Shown: one piece after another, positions 31,926 to 41,682 of the stretch
Position numbering within the stretch: position 1 is the stretch's first letter
Layout: each line of letters begins with the position of its first letter
Assembly: GCF_003369915.1 (NCBI RefSeq)
Contig: NW_022881647.1
Span: 806,001 to 870,000, forward strand
Reading direction: 5' to 3'
DNA length: 64,000 nucleotides
Source: Drosophila miranda
Taxonomy: Eukaryota; Arthropoda; Insecta; Diptera; Drosophilidae
Program-made: the position numbers and the translations under genes
Notes under the pieces: generated by a model
The model's input: the letters and a program-made list of their open reading frames with translations, nothing else
Told to the model about the DNA's origin: nothing
Database searches by the model: none

Positions 31926-32690
31926 CTAATTTCGCATGTAAAAATACACTATATTTTTTTGACAGCATTTCATTTTATAACATGATTTTATTGAAATAAA
32001 AAATGTGCAATAGTCCAAATACACAGAAATCATAATAGCAGTTTTCTTAAATTTTGTCGTTCTTAACTTACACAAGTTAATTATAAATAAAAACATGCGC
32101 ATGGCCTCTTCGACTTCTCGGTTGCAACTTGGACATGTTGGCTTTATATTTTCATTTTCTTCCAAGTCGTTTTTTGCTTGGTTGTGGGCCACAATTGATC
32201 CCAACATGTACCACAAATGTTTACGTGATTGCACGGCGCAACAACACAGACTTTGGGTTACATAGGCACACATTGCATGGATTCATTTAAACCAATGATT
32301 TATCAGATGACTGACTTGAATGAGAAGCATTCGATGAAGTGACGATGTGGAAGATTTCATATCAGAAGACATTCCAGTTAAATTGCTTTCATCCACCCCT
32401 TCAAAGAAGTCCTGCTTTGAAAGCGGTCAGCTAAGGAAACAGTGCATGTCAGAAATCCCTTGTATAATCTATTTCACCTCCTTCAAAAAGATCCATTGCG
32501 TCCATGATTTTTTTTGAGCGATCCTGAGAACAAAAATATTAAGCTAACATATTATTTTTAACGATTAACTTAAAATTATTCAACTTACAGGTAATTTCTT
32601 CTTCTGTGTCTGATTTCCATTACCACCATTTTGAAAGAGTGAAGCAAACTCGCGACTTTTTTCATATTCTGCATATTACATTTAAATACA
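31926..32690 (-). pseudogene. Unrecognised spliced gene inside the palindrome-rich element
   Basis: Minus strand. An exon ending at 32589 (KSREFASLFQNGG...KKKLP) is followed by a canonical 65-nt intron (CCT|GTAAGT ... TTCTCAG) and an exon from 32523 (DRSKKIMDAMDLFEGGE) that keeps phase 0 and reaches a stop near 32450. A further frame, 32273-31926, has a Cys-rich start (NVCAYVTQSLCCCAV) and a CPSC motif, separated by stops. It may be the remains of a transposase or accessory protein. No catalytic motif can be identified. Confidence 0.4.
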
Positions 32691-32915
32691 ACACGGCATT
32701 CTTTAACAATTTTTGTTTAATGAAATTAACTTCCTAATAAAAACGCTGTTGATAAATTATGCAGTAGCTATATTTGCTCAATTAAGACAATATTTTTACG
32801 GTACATTTACAGTTACAGTTACGGGAATATGTCGTTTGTGACACGGCGGAGATATGTCGTTTCAAAACGTCATATCTCCCCGCGGAGATATGTCGTTTGT
32901 AACACGGCGGAGATA

Positions 32916-34381
32916 CAGTATGTCAAGAAACTCTTTACACACTGAAAATAAATTAAATTTTTTGACTTTGGATTAGAAAAATAATGGCCTTTGGTTCAAA
33001 TTTATCAAATTTTTTAATTCATAACCATTCAGGATTAATTATAAAGTAGTTAGTGAAAAAAAAATAACAAAACTATAAATAGGTAACTTACAAAACAACA
33101 AAAACAATGATTACTCATTTTTGACACTGTCAAGAAACTCTTTACACATTTCGTTTTCGAGCTCTGTTTTGATCTCGTTCTTAGAAAAAACGGGACTTTA
33201 CCGTAATCTATGCTTTGGCGTTGCTCAGTGATGCTCTATTTTTGCATTGACTTTGATTTGGTTGCGAAATTTGACCGTTGCACATCTACAGACTAACTTT
33301 CTGAAATTTTTAAAATGCCTTGCAAAAGACTATGCTTTGACGTTGTCCAGTTGATTTACTATAATCACCAGTTGGGCAAATCTGTTGCAGACATGGTAGA
33401 CATGTTTTCAGTATCAAGGAAAACAATTAACAATGTCCTAAGTCGCGCGAAGAACGAAGGAGACTGGAAACCAAATCTGGAGGTGGCCGTAAAAGGAAGA
33501 TAGACAAACGGCAGACCGCATAATCATGAGGAAAATTAATCAGAATCCGCAAATATCGGTCAGGACTCTGGCCAAGGAACTTGACGAAGAACTTGACTTG
33601 GTTGTTTCACACGAAACAGTACGCCAGGTTATTCTACGCCATAAATACTCTCCAGAGTGGCACGAAAAAAACCGCTGCTTTCGTCGGTCAATGTGGAAAA
33701 AGCGCTTCACTTTCGCTGTTAACATGATCAGTAAGCCGGCAGAGTATTGGGATGACGTCATATTTTGCGACGAAACAAAAAATGATGCTATATTACAATG
33801 ATGGTCCACCCAGAGTATGGCGCAAGCCGTTAACAGCTTTAGATAACCGAAACATCATTCCGACTGTAAAGTTTGGAAAACTTTCGGTTATGATTTGGGG
33901 TGCATCTCTAGCCGAGGAGTGGGAAATATTGAATTTATTGAGAACACAATGGATGCCAAACAGTACCTCCAAATTTTAAAAACAAATTTAAAAAGCAGTG
34001 CGGAGAAATTTGGTCTCATTACGGACAATAGGGCCAAATTTAAGTTTATCAAGACAATGATCCCAAACATAAAGAGTCCAATTGAGAGCTTGGCTGCTTT
34101 ACAACTGTGGAAAAGTTATTGATACACCACCCCAGAGTCCCGATCTTAACCCCATTGAAAATTTGTGGGCCTATTTGAAGAAGAAAGTGGGAAAAAGACA
34201 GCCCAAAAAACCGCAATCAGCTCAAAGAATTCATATTGAAGAGTGGCAAAAGATTCCCTTTGATATGACCTACAAAAATTGATAAATTCGATGAAAAACG
34301 GCTCCAGCATGTAGTCAATGCTAAGGGTGGACAGACCAAATATTAAAATAAGTTAAATATATTAAATAATTACGAAGAATG
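32916..34381 (+). mobile_element. Tc1-like transposon inserted in a palindromic end
   Basis: Begins CAGTATGTCAAGAAACTC at 32916 after a TA (32914-32915); a second copy of TGTCAAGAAACTCTTTACAC lies inside at 33129-33148. The right junction is at another TA (34382-34383). Removing the element restores GGAGATATGTCG, the palindrome of its host. The right inverted repeat is missing or unrecognisable. Length 1.47 kb. Confidence 0.8.
33315..34282 (+). pseudogene. Tc1-like transposase, frameshifted
   Basis: Frame 33315-33503 is the first helix-turn-helix (LGKSVADMVDMFSVSRKTINN). Frame 33526-33801 is the second (ISVRTLAKEL...HETVRQVIL) and carries the first catalytic Asp in IFCDET. Then the frame shifts twice near 33780 and 33900 (VMIWG-type core). 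The region of the second Asp near 34050 is disturbed. The last frame, 34082-34282, has PQSPDLNPIENLWAYLKKKV with the catalytic Glu. At least four breaks, so it is not functional. The style is of the S/Paris-like Tc1 group. Confidence 0.82.
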
Positions 34382-34566
34382 TATGTCGTTTCGAAACGTC
34401 ATATCTCCGAGCGGAGATATGACGCTTTCAAACGACATATCGTAAACTTAACTTAAACGTGAATCACTGTGAATGAAAATGTGCTAACATCACGGCAAAT
34501 AACGCTGAAACAGTTCCTCGAACATGAGACAATTGCTTAAAAACCTGATTAGTCATTGTTTTACAG

Positions 34567-34728
34567 ATGTCCAACTTAATTAAGAAATTTGTCAAGGCAT
34601 ATTTTGCACCATTGATTAGATTGTACGTTGCCTTTGCTCGTTCGACTATCCATCCGCACAACAAGAAGGGAATTCCAGTACAATTTCCTGCAGAAAAAAC
34701 GAGCCTGACATATCTTAAAAATTGGTAA
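34567..34728 (+). CDS. Hypothetical 53-residue protein or exon
   Basis: ATG at 34567 directly follows a good acceptor (TTGTTTTACAG). The frame is basic and amphipathic (MSNLIKKFVKAYFAPLIRLY) and stops at 34726-34728. The composition resembles a small mitochondrial or membrane-associated protein. I do not recognise it. It may be the first piece of a broken gene continuing to 35263. Confidence 0.3.
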   Translation: MSNLIKKFVKAYFAPLIRLYVAFARSTIHPHNKKGIPVQFPAEKTSLTYLKNW

Positions 34729-35263
34729 ACAGCTTGGACCGATTCTCTGATGTCTCATTCTCATGAATATAAAAAACGTGCCTCCCTTCAGAGCGTTACA
34801 AACGACGACTCAAAATTGTACTACCTTTGTAAGGAGACACATTTTCAAACCAAAACTTGTATTCCTACAGCGATTCCAAGGCTCTGCTCTCCTACAAATT
34901 CTTGATACCAGCATCAGCGACTGCTACTGCGACGGCAGTGAAATATGTAGTTTCACCCAAGTACAACCAGTTTTGGCGTTCATTTACGAACACAAGGCCA
35001 AAGTTCAAACAAAAAAAAGTTCTCGTGCCATTTGAGCTTTTGCTTGATGCCTTCTGCGGTATCTTATCACGAGTGTGTGTGTGTGTGTGCTTGGAACTTG
35101 TGAGCACTCGCTAAACTATCAATCAGTGCTCCGTACATATCTCAAACTTCTTATAATTGCGCAGAAGAATGCAGTGCGGAATTTAATCGACATGGAAAAT
35201 GAGCGGCGGAGAATGATATCGATTGTGGGCCAGCTGTTTATCCGTAGAAAGCTGCAGCAATAA
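34729..35263 (+). pseudogene. Possible remains of a multi-exon host gene, unrecognised
   Basis: Coding-like fragments in changing phases. One ends near 35070 (KKVLVPFELLLDAFCGILSR) before a GT microsatellite. A last one begins after an acceptor-like AATCAG at ~35127 and runs LRTYLKLLIIAQKNAV...FIRRKLQQ to a stop at 35261-35263. They look like real protein rather than chance but cannot be joined without shifts. I cannot identify the gene. Confidence 0.3.
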
Positions 35264-38054
35264 CTGTAGATCTAAGTCGCTTTCAGCTCAAGCGTTAAGT
35301 GGAAATCTCTACAGACATTTGCTCCAGCAACTGATTGACATATCATATTGATCGGTAAGGACCTGGGGTTGCGTGGAACCAATCGTTTATAGAGATTCAA
35401 TTCCCCCTAAAAGAAGTCAGTGAACTGTTTTTCAATGTGACTAGAACTGCCAAGGGCATTTGTTTTTGAAAAGAATACATTCCTCCAAATTGTACATACA
35501 GTGCCCACCCGATTAAGGAATATCTCTTAGTTCCTCTAGTGTGTTCAATATTGTAAAATTATTTCATCAAAAGCTGTGTATAAACACGAAAAGAGGCTAT
35601 GAATTCGGGCCAATTGGCAAAAGTCTCTTTTAAATTCAAAAAAAAATTACCCAGCCTTCTCGTCTTCCCACATTGAACTTCGACCCCGCTGACCGTCAGA
35701 CCCTGGTGAAACTTGGCCCCAGCTGCACCTACTCCGTGCCACAGCTGACGGACTACAGCGATACACGACCGACTTTGCAGCAGTCCAAGTCCTTCAGTTG
35801 ACATCCGCAGAGCAACCCCAAACACACACACACACACACAGAAGCACGTATACACGAGCGACGTAGATGAAGTAAAACGGATACAATGCCCTGCGGCAGC
35901 CGCTGAGGCGGCAGCGCCAGCGCCAGCTTTCTTCCCTTGCTTAATCGAAAAACAGGATTTCATCCCCGTCAAGAGCAGACTTAGTTTAATTTCATTATAA
36001 CTGGAGAAATTGCAGTAGGACTGCTCTGGCAAGAAACAGGCGTATTAAATTCACAATTTCCCAGATGGGAATAGAAAGAGCGAGAGGGAAGTGGAAGGGG
36101 ATGTCGAGAGCGAGAGTGGACGAGGTGAACTATTTATTGAAATGAAATTTACTAGGCGACTAGTTAGTTAGGTGCCGCCGCCCTTAACCCGGGGGAGCGG
36201 GAATACTAGGTGGAGCATGTGTGTGCGCGTGGCCAGCGAAAACGTTGTCGTCATCGCCCCCCCATAGTCATAGTCGGATTCGCAGTCGCATTTCGAGTCA
36301 GATTGATAAAGGCAAATACATATGTACATACTAATCCGGGATGTGGCCGCAAACGTTATCGCGGCGCCCTCTGAAATAATAATTAAAAAAAAACAACAAA
36401 TGGAAATAATAGAAAAACTTATATTGGCATTCCAATCGAAAAAAAATCCAGAATATATATTTTTGGAACCCGGACTGTAGGATTACAGTAATTCAGTGCA
36501 GCTCTGCAACACCTGCTCTCTTGCATTCTCCCTTTAGCTCTCGCTCTCTCTCACTCTCGCTGTGTGTGTGCGCTCTCTCTTGTGCTATACTTTTGACCCT
36601 CCAACCACTTGTTTCGATTTTCGCAAGAAATGGACCACACCACACTGACAAGAGCAGACACAACAAAAACGAAAAGAATGAACAAAAAAAAACAAAAGGT
36701 AAACTTAGAAGCTAAGTAGAGAGAGAGAGAGAGAGGGAGAGAGATGGGCGGACGGAACGGAGTTGCAATATGCAACGCTTAAAATTCCAAAATACTAAAA
36801 TTGCAAGTCGAAAACTGCACTTGCGTGTAGATGTGCTCTCATTCGTGCTGAAAGAGAATACACAAAAGGGACCGACGACAGGCAGGCGGCGAGAAAAAGA
36901 CGGGCAGACAGACGGATAGCCGGAGGAAGACCTTTTATTTACTTTCTGCTAGGGAAGAGAGGAGAGGCCGACCCGACCTGAAATCTGAGCATTTTGAACA
37001 TCTGTTCAGAAAATTTTGGTTGTTGATTTCACCAGCCAAAAAATTATTGAATACATGTTTTGGGCTGCATCTGGTACAGACACACAAACAGAAATACTAC
37101 ATGCACAGTATGTATACTGCATATATAAGCACACACAATGCAAAGTGTGAAACAAGACTCTTTTTCACATACCTGCTTTACTTATTTCCAGGTAACGTCG
37201 ACGACAACGGAATAACTAAGAGAAGCCAGCAGCAAGCGGCAGCACGAAGCGAGCAGCAGAGCACGCAGAATAAAGAAACAAGGAAACATTTGCACAGCAC
37301 AACGAGCAACTGCAGCAGCAGCAGCAGCCAGGCCAGCAGGCAGGCAGGCAGGCAACGACAAGAAAAACCACTTCAACAAAAGAGGATAAACATATTGGAA
37401 GTGCTCGCACACATACCCATACCCATAACAGCTCAGCTCACAGCTACACACACACGCGAGTGAAAGAGAGACGAAGCATGTACGTGCCCGGTTGAGGGTG
37501 GAAAGTAAACCGACATCTTTTTACGAGCAGAGAGTTTTGCAATCAGAAGAAGACAGCAAAGCAGCCCCAGAGAGTTTCACGTTGATCGGCCAGCCCTTTG
37601 ATAACGCACATTACGGAAAGAAAAAGAGCGAGAGAGAGAGAGAGCTGCTAGCAGTGAGATCGGAGACGGACAGGTTGCTGCCCAAAGCCGAAAATTAAAA
37701 ACCAAAAACTCGAAACGCACACAACGCATTTGGAAATCAAGCCAGGCGTGAGCGTTTTGCGTGCGTAATCGAAGCTCCAAAAAACTGTGAGAAGACCGGA
37801 CCCCCCGACTTCGATCCCCCTGAACTGCATTTGCCCAGCGTTGCCACATCGCCAGTACGCGTGGGCGTAAAACCAGTGCTGGATAGCACCAAGAAAGACA
37901 CTAGGAACGGTACAAATCCAATTCATGAGCAACTAAACCGAAATTAAAGTGAAATTCAAACGAATTGAATCGTTATCCTCATCGCAAAACAGATTCCAAA
38001 TGAAAACGATCGTGCTCAGTCCGACGATCTGCAGAACTTCACACAAGTTCATCT
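35264..38054. other. Host non-coding stretch, probably including the 5' UTR of the transposase-derived gene
   Basis: Holds a CA run at 35822-35840, CT/GT-rich blocks at 36530-36580 and a GA run at 36719-36744. A probable 5' UTR intron boundary is seen (acceptor TATTTCCAG near 37191, possible donor AAAG|GTAAAC near 36698). 37192-38000 is A-rich with CAG-type repeats, as in long Drosophila 5' UTRs. Confidence 0.4.
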
Positions 38055-39513
38055 ATGACCGAAGTCAGCCGCCCACTGGCCGCCAGCGCGGGGCGATTGG
38101 AGCAGCGCGGAAGCGCACTGCCATACACGCCAGCAGCCAGAGGAGCGAACACCACCACAGTGCAGCTAGTGGCCGCGGTGTGCCTTGGCAATCCCACAGT
38201 TGTTCCAGGTCCCCACCAGCACAGCGCAGACCAGTGCCAATAACCTGATGCTCTGCATTACTATCTGAAGCATCCGGAATACAGCAGATGCCGAGCGCAA
38301 CCACGGTCCAGCATCACCAACATCAGCACCAGCAGCAGCTGTTGGCCCAGTCGCAGACACAGCTAAAGCAGCTGCAGTTGAAGCAGCCCACAATCCACCA
38401 GCACCAGCAGCACATCAGCTACCACCATCCGTACTACCAGCAGACACAGCCCCAGCAGCAGCTCCAGCCTGCAGCCACAGACACAGATGAGCACAGCAAT
38501 CCGTACGTGCCGCTGAAAAGTCAGCAACCGCCACAGACCCATCTGCCCGTGCATGCGCTGAACCAGAACTCCAACTTCTCAGCGGCCAGCTCCAGTACAG
38601 GAGGAACAGCTTCCAGTCATGCGCCCACACAGCAGTCGAACGGCTCCAGTGTATCACCCACCATCATCCAAAGGGTCACGGCAGTGGGCGACCAAACAGC
38701 AGTAACATTGCGGCCGCTGCCAACGCGCTCCTGCGAGCCACGGCCGCCGCAATGCAACACCTCGTCCTCGTCATCGAGCTCTCCTCCTCTCCTCGTCGGC
38801 GTCGTCGAGCTCCTCGTCAGCCTCTTCTTCCAGCTCAACTAACTGCGCCAAGAAGCTGAAAACAGAGCCCGCCCTCTCGCAGTACAACCAGACGGAACGC
38901 CTCAACTTCGCCAACACGTACATCGTGTGGAGCGAGGAGCACTGGCGACGGTGGTCTTCCACACGAGCGGCGCTTTAACCTGGACGGACCCGACGGCTTC
39001 TCCTACTACTTTCACGACTTGCGGAACTACGAGCGCACCCTGTCGCAGCGGCCGCGCGGCAACTCTGTCTACATCTACCTGATGATCTGTGTGGGTGGGC
39101 CCTCCATCTGGAGGTGTCGTCAGCCAAACTGCGTCCTGAGTCATGCATCGAGCCGTTATGCGCGAGCGAACCGAATATCATCAGCAAACTAGGTCGTAGC
39201 ACAGAGTTGTGCTGCAGGACCACAACTGGATTCGCATGCACTGCCCACGGCCCAGGACCTGCTCAATACAAGGGTCTCAAAACCCAGAAGTGGCCGTCCA
39301 TTGCGCACGACCTCAACATTATGGAGAACATCTGGGGCTGGCTCATCCGAGAGTGTTCGACGCGGCGGAATTCTCGCGCAAGGACGACTTGATATTCCGC
39401 ATCAAGGAGGCTGGTCCGACTGCCGCTCATCTGAATCACCAACCTGTACAGCACCCTGCCGGAGCGCAATCACGAACTGTATTACACACAAGCGACTACA
39501 CGAATTGTTGACA
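38055..39513 (+). pseudogene. Host gene derived from a Tc1-like transposase, frameshifted
   Basis: The first ~250 codons are Gln/His/Ser-rich (HHQHQHQQQ) in at least two phases. Then comes a DDE-type domain: NQTERLNFANTYIVWSEEHWRR, the NLDGPDGFSYYFHDLR segment after the first Asp, a second-Asp region near 39210, and WPSIAHDLNIMENIWGW with the Glu. Unlike the Tc1 copies here it has no inverted repeats, carries a long host-type N-terminus and has a long 3' UTR with several polyadenylation signals, so it looks domesticated. Single-base losses occur near 38957, 39100, 39345 and 39430, plus others, and scramble the frame. I do not know the gene's name. Confidence 0.65.
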
Positions 39514-41380
39514 AACCGACAGAAGAGCAACGTGGACGTGATGTGGATTGGTGGTATGTTGTCTCCCAGCTCAGGGCACTCCCTTCGGCTCAGCTCCGCC
39601 TGGAAGTGGGAGTGGAGTGCAGACGATTCGATTCTAGACTTCGTCCGTCTAAGGAACTTTCACGAACGTGATCCTGCTGCCGATGCCAACACGCTGCATC
39701 CATCCCGCTGGGTCAACCAGTGGGATGGGGCGCGAGCGGCGTTCCTCTGCCGGATACAAAAATCAATACAGAAGAAGGAATCTTTATACAATTCAACTTA
39801 ACTTTTTGTGTATAGCTTTAAGATGTGTACAACAGAGCAGACCAGACCGTACCGGACGACATACGGGAGCGGACAGAGAGACGCCTGGTTTAAGAGTTAT
39901 ACAGTTTTTTTTAGTTATTTAAAACAAAAACAAAGAAAAAAAATGGAAAAACATGCAAGAAAAACAATCGCGCGAGAGGTTTGGGCACGCCATGTGTGTG
40001 TGGTGACACTGGCAGACACCCGAAAAGTGTTGCATATCGCTTTGTAATTAGTGTTTTTATTCCTCCTTCACCCGTATCCACCACATACACACACACACAC
40101 TCCCGCACCCCCCGCATAATGTGTACCAATCCCATCCCCACACTCCCCTCCCCACCACTCCCAACGCCCCTATTAAATATACGTATTTAGATTATACATA
40201 TACATAATAATTAGTTGCAAAACAAATTATTTGAACTTAACTCCTTTTGTTGATTGTTTTTAGTTATGCAAAGCGAGAAATTAGCAGTAGAGAAGAGACG
40301 AGAAGAGAAAAGACGCATGAAGAGCGCAGAGGAAACTTATGAAAAGCGAGAAGAGCAAGCAAGATGAAATGAATAAATAAAACTTGTAACTAAAGTATTA
40401 TTGTAAGCATAGTTTTGTTGTAGCAAAATACGGAAAAGAACTCACGAAAATGTATACAGACAGACAAAAACACACACACACACTCACATAAATAAACACA
40501 CGCAAGAATCCTATCATGTAAAATGTTACGAACAGAAATTATAAATAAACTAATTATCAATGTAATTAATACATATTAAACAAAAAAATAACAAAACGAA
40601 ACAAAGCAAAGCAAAAGCAACTTAGTGTTAATTTAAGATCAAAAAATAACTAACTGAAGAGTATAGAAAACTAGAAATCATGCTGAATTCAACCCAAACG
40701 AAACCGAACCCAAACCCAAACCCAGCCCACATCCCCCCTTCCCTACCCCCACCGTCAGACAGAAAAAGAACCCATAAAACTCGAACAAAACTTCCTAGTG
40801 ATGGGTGGCAAAAGCACTTCATTGCCACCGCTAAATTGCAGCTACTGCCGAGCTCCGTTCTTGTGTATCTGTGAGAGAAGCAAATGGATAGTACGCTCCC
40901 CATGAAAACCCATATTAGCAATACAATGAATGAACTGAACAAAATGAATCTATGAAAGTATCCTTGAAATAAACACACATATATATGTATGCATATATGT
41001 ATATGAACCGTATAAAAACACTTATCTCTCAATTGTAATTTGGCAGATACGATATGTGAATGTGATTCCTCTCTTGTTTCGCTTTGTGCAATGCATGAAC
41101 TACTCTGGAAAGAACTTTATACATCATGCATATACACATAAAAATACACAGAAAGATCAACAAAAGTGGAATTAATATGATTAAATAATAAAAACACGAG
41201 AAATGCAATTACCAATAAAAACTACCAGCAAAATACGTAACAAACTCAAGAATACCCCAAAATTAGCTTTTATCCTTGCGATAGATAGGGATTATCCGAT
41301 AACCAGAATCCTGATGATCTGATTTGAAACTACCACTGATAGGATATTCGATAGAAAGGCAGTTTTGTAATTTTAAAAGG
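39514..41380 (+). other. Probable 3' UTR of the transposase-derived gene
   Basis: AT- and CA-rich, no frames. AATAAA-type signals occur at 40371-40380, 40541-40547 and 40967-40972. The testin-like gene converges from the other side, its own polyadenylation signal being at 41381-41386 on the minus strand. Confidence 0.45.
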
Positions 41381-41386
41381 CTTTAT
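41381..41386 (-). promoter_or_regulatory. Polyadenylation signal of the testin-like gene
   Basis: AATAAA on the minus strand about 300 bases after the stop codon of the LIM gene at 41683. Confidence 0.5.
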
Positions 41387-41682
41387 TCAAAATTCGTGTG
41401 CGTTATAAAAAATTTGTTTCCTGTATACATGATACTTTCCAATGTGTAAATATCTCTTGTATATATAATATATACTAAAGGTGTATACATATTCTATTGG
41501 TCTATTGGCACGGCAAAAGTGTTTTGAGTTGTAAATATCGTTGCATTGAAATCTATTCTAGGCACTTTTGAGTCTGTTGCAATCAGTTGAATATTCGTAT
41601 TGGGGCTACATTATGCTTTCATACTTTGTGCAGTCACATTGAAATACTGTTAAGTGTTCCGTTCGGAGTTTGTGTGACATTT

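Larger units (their letters stand above)
31727..34442. mobile_element. Palindrome-rich DNA transposon, unrecognised, invaded by a Tc1-like element
   Basis: Three clusters (31727-31907, 32822-32915, 34383-34442) consist of inverted and direct copies of CGACATATCTCCGCGCGGAGA-type units joined by TTTCGAAACG or TTTGTNACACGG spacers. The second and third clusters were one block, now split by a Tc1-like insertion. Without that insertion the element is ~1.25 kb with palindromic arrays at both ends. Between them lies a minus-strand spliced frame. Multiple short palindromes at both ends recall foldback elements, but I cannot name the family. Confidence 0.65.

Noticed and set aside
31727..34442. CRISPR-like array from the repeated palindromes
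   Set aside because: Eukaryotic sequence; units are adjacent inverted palindromes without unique spacers of constant length.
35559..36032. 157-codon minus-strand open frame
   Set aside because: Low-complexity Ala runs and a CA-repeat-derived Cys/Val run, no start context and no domain; most likely chance.
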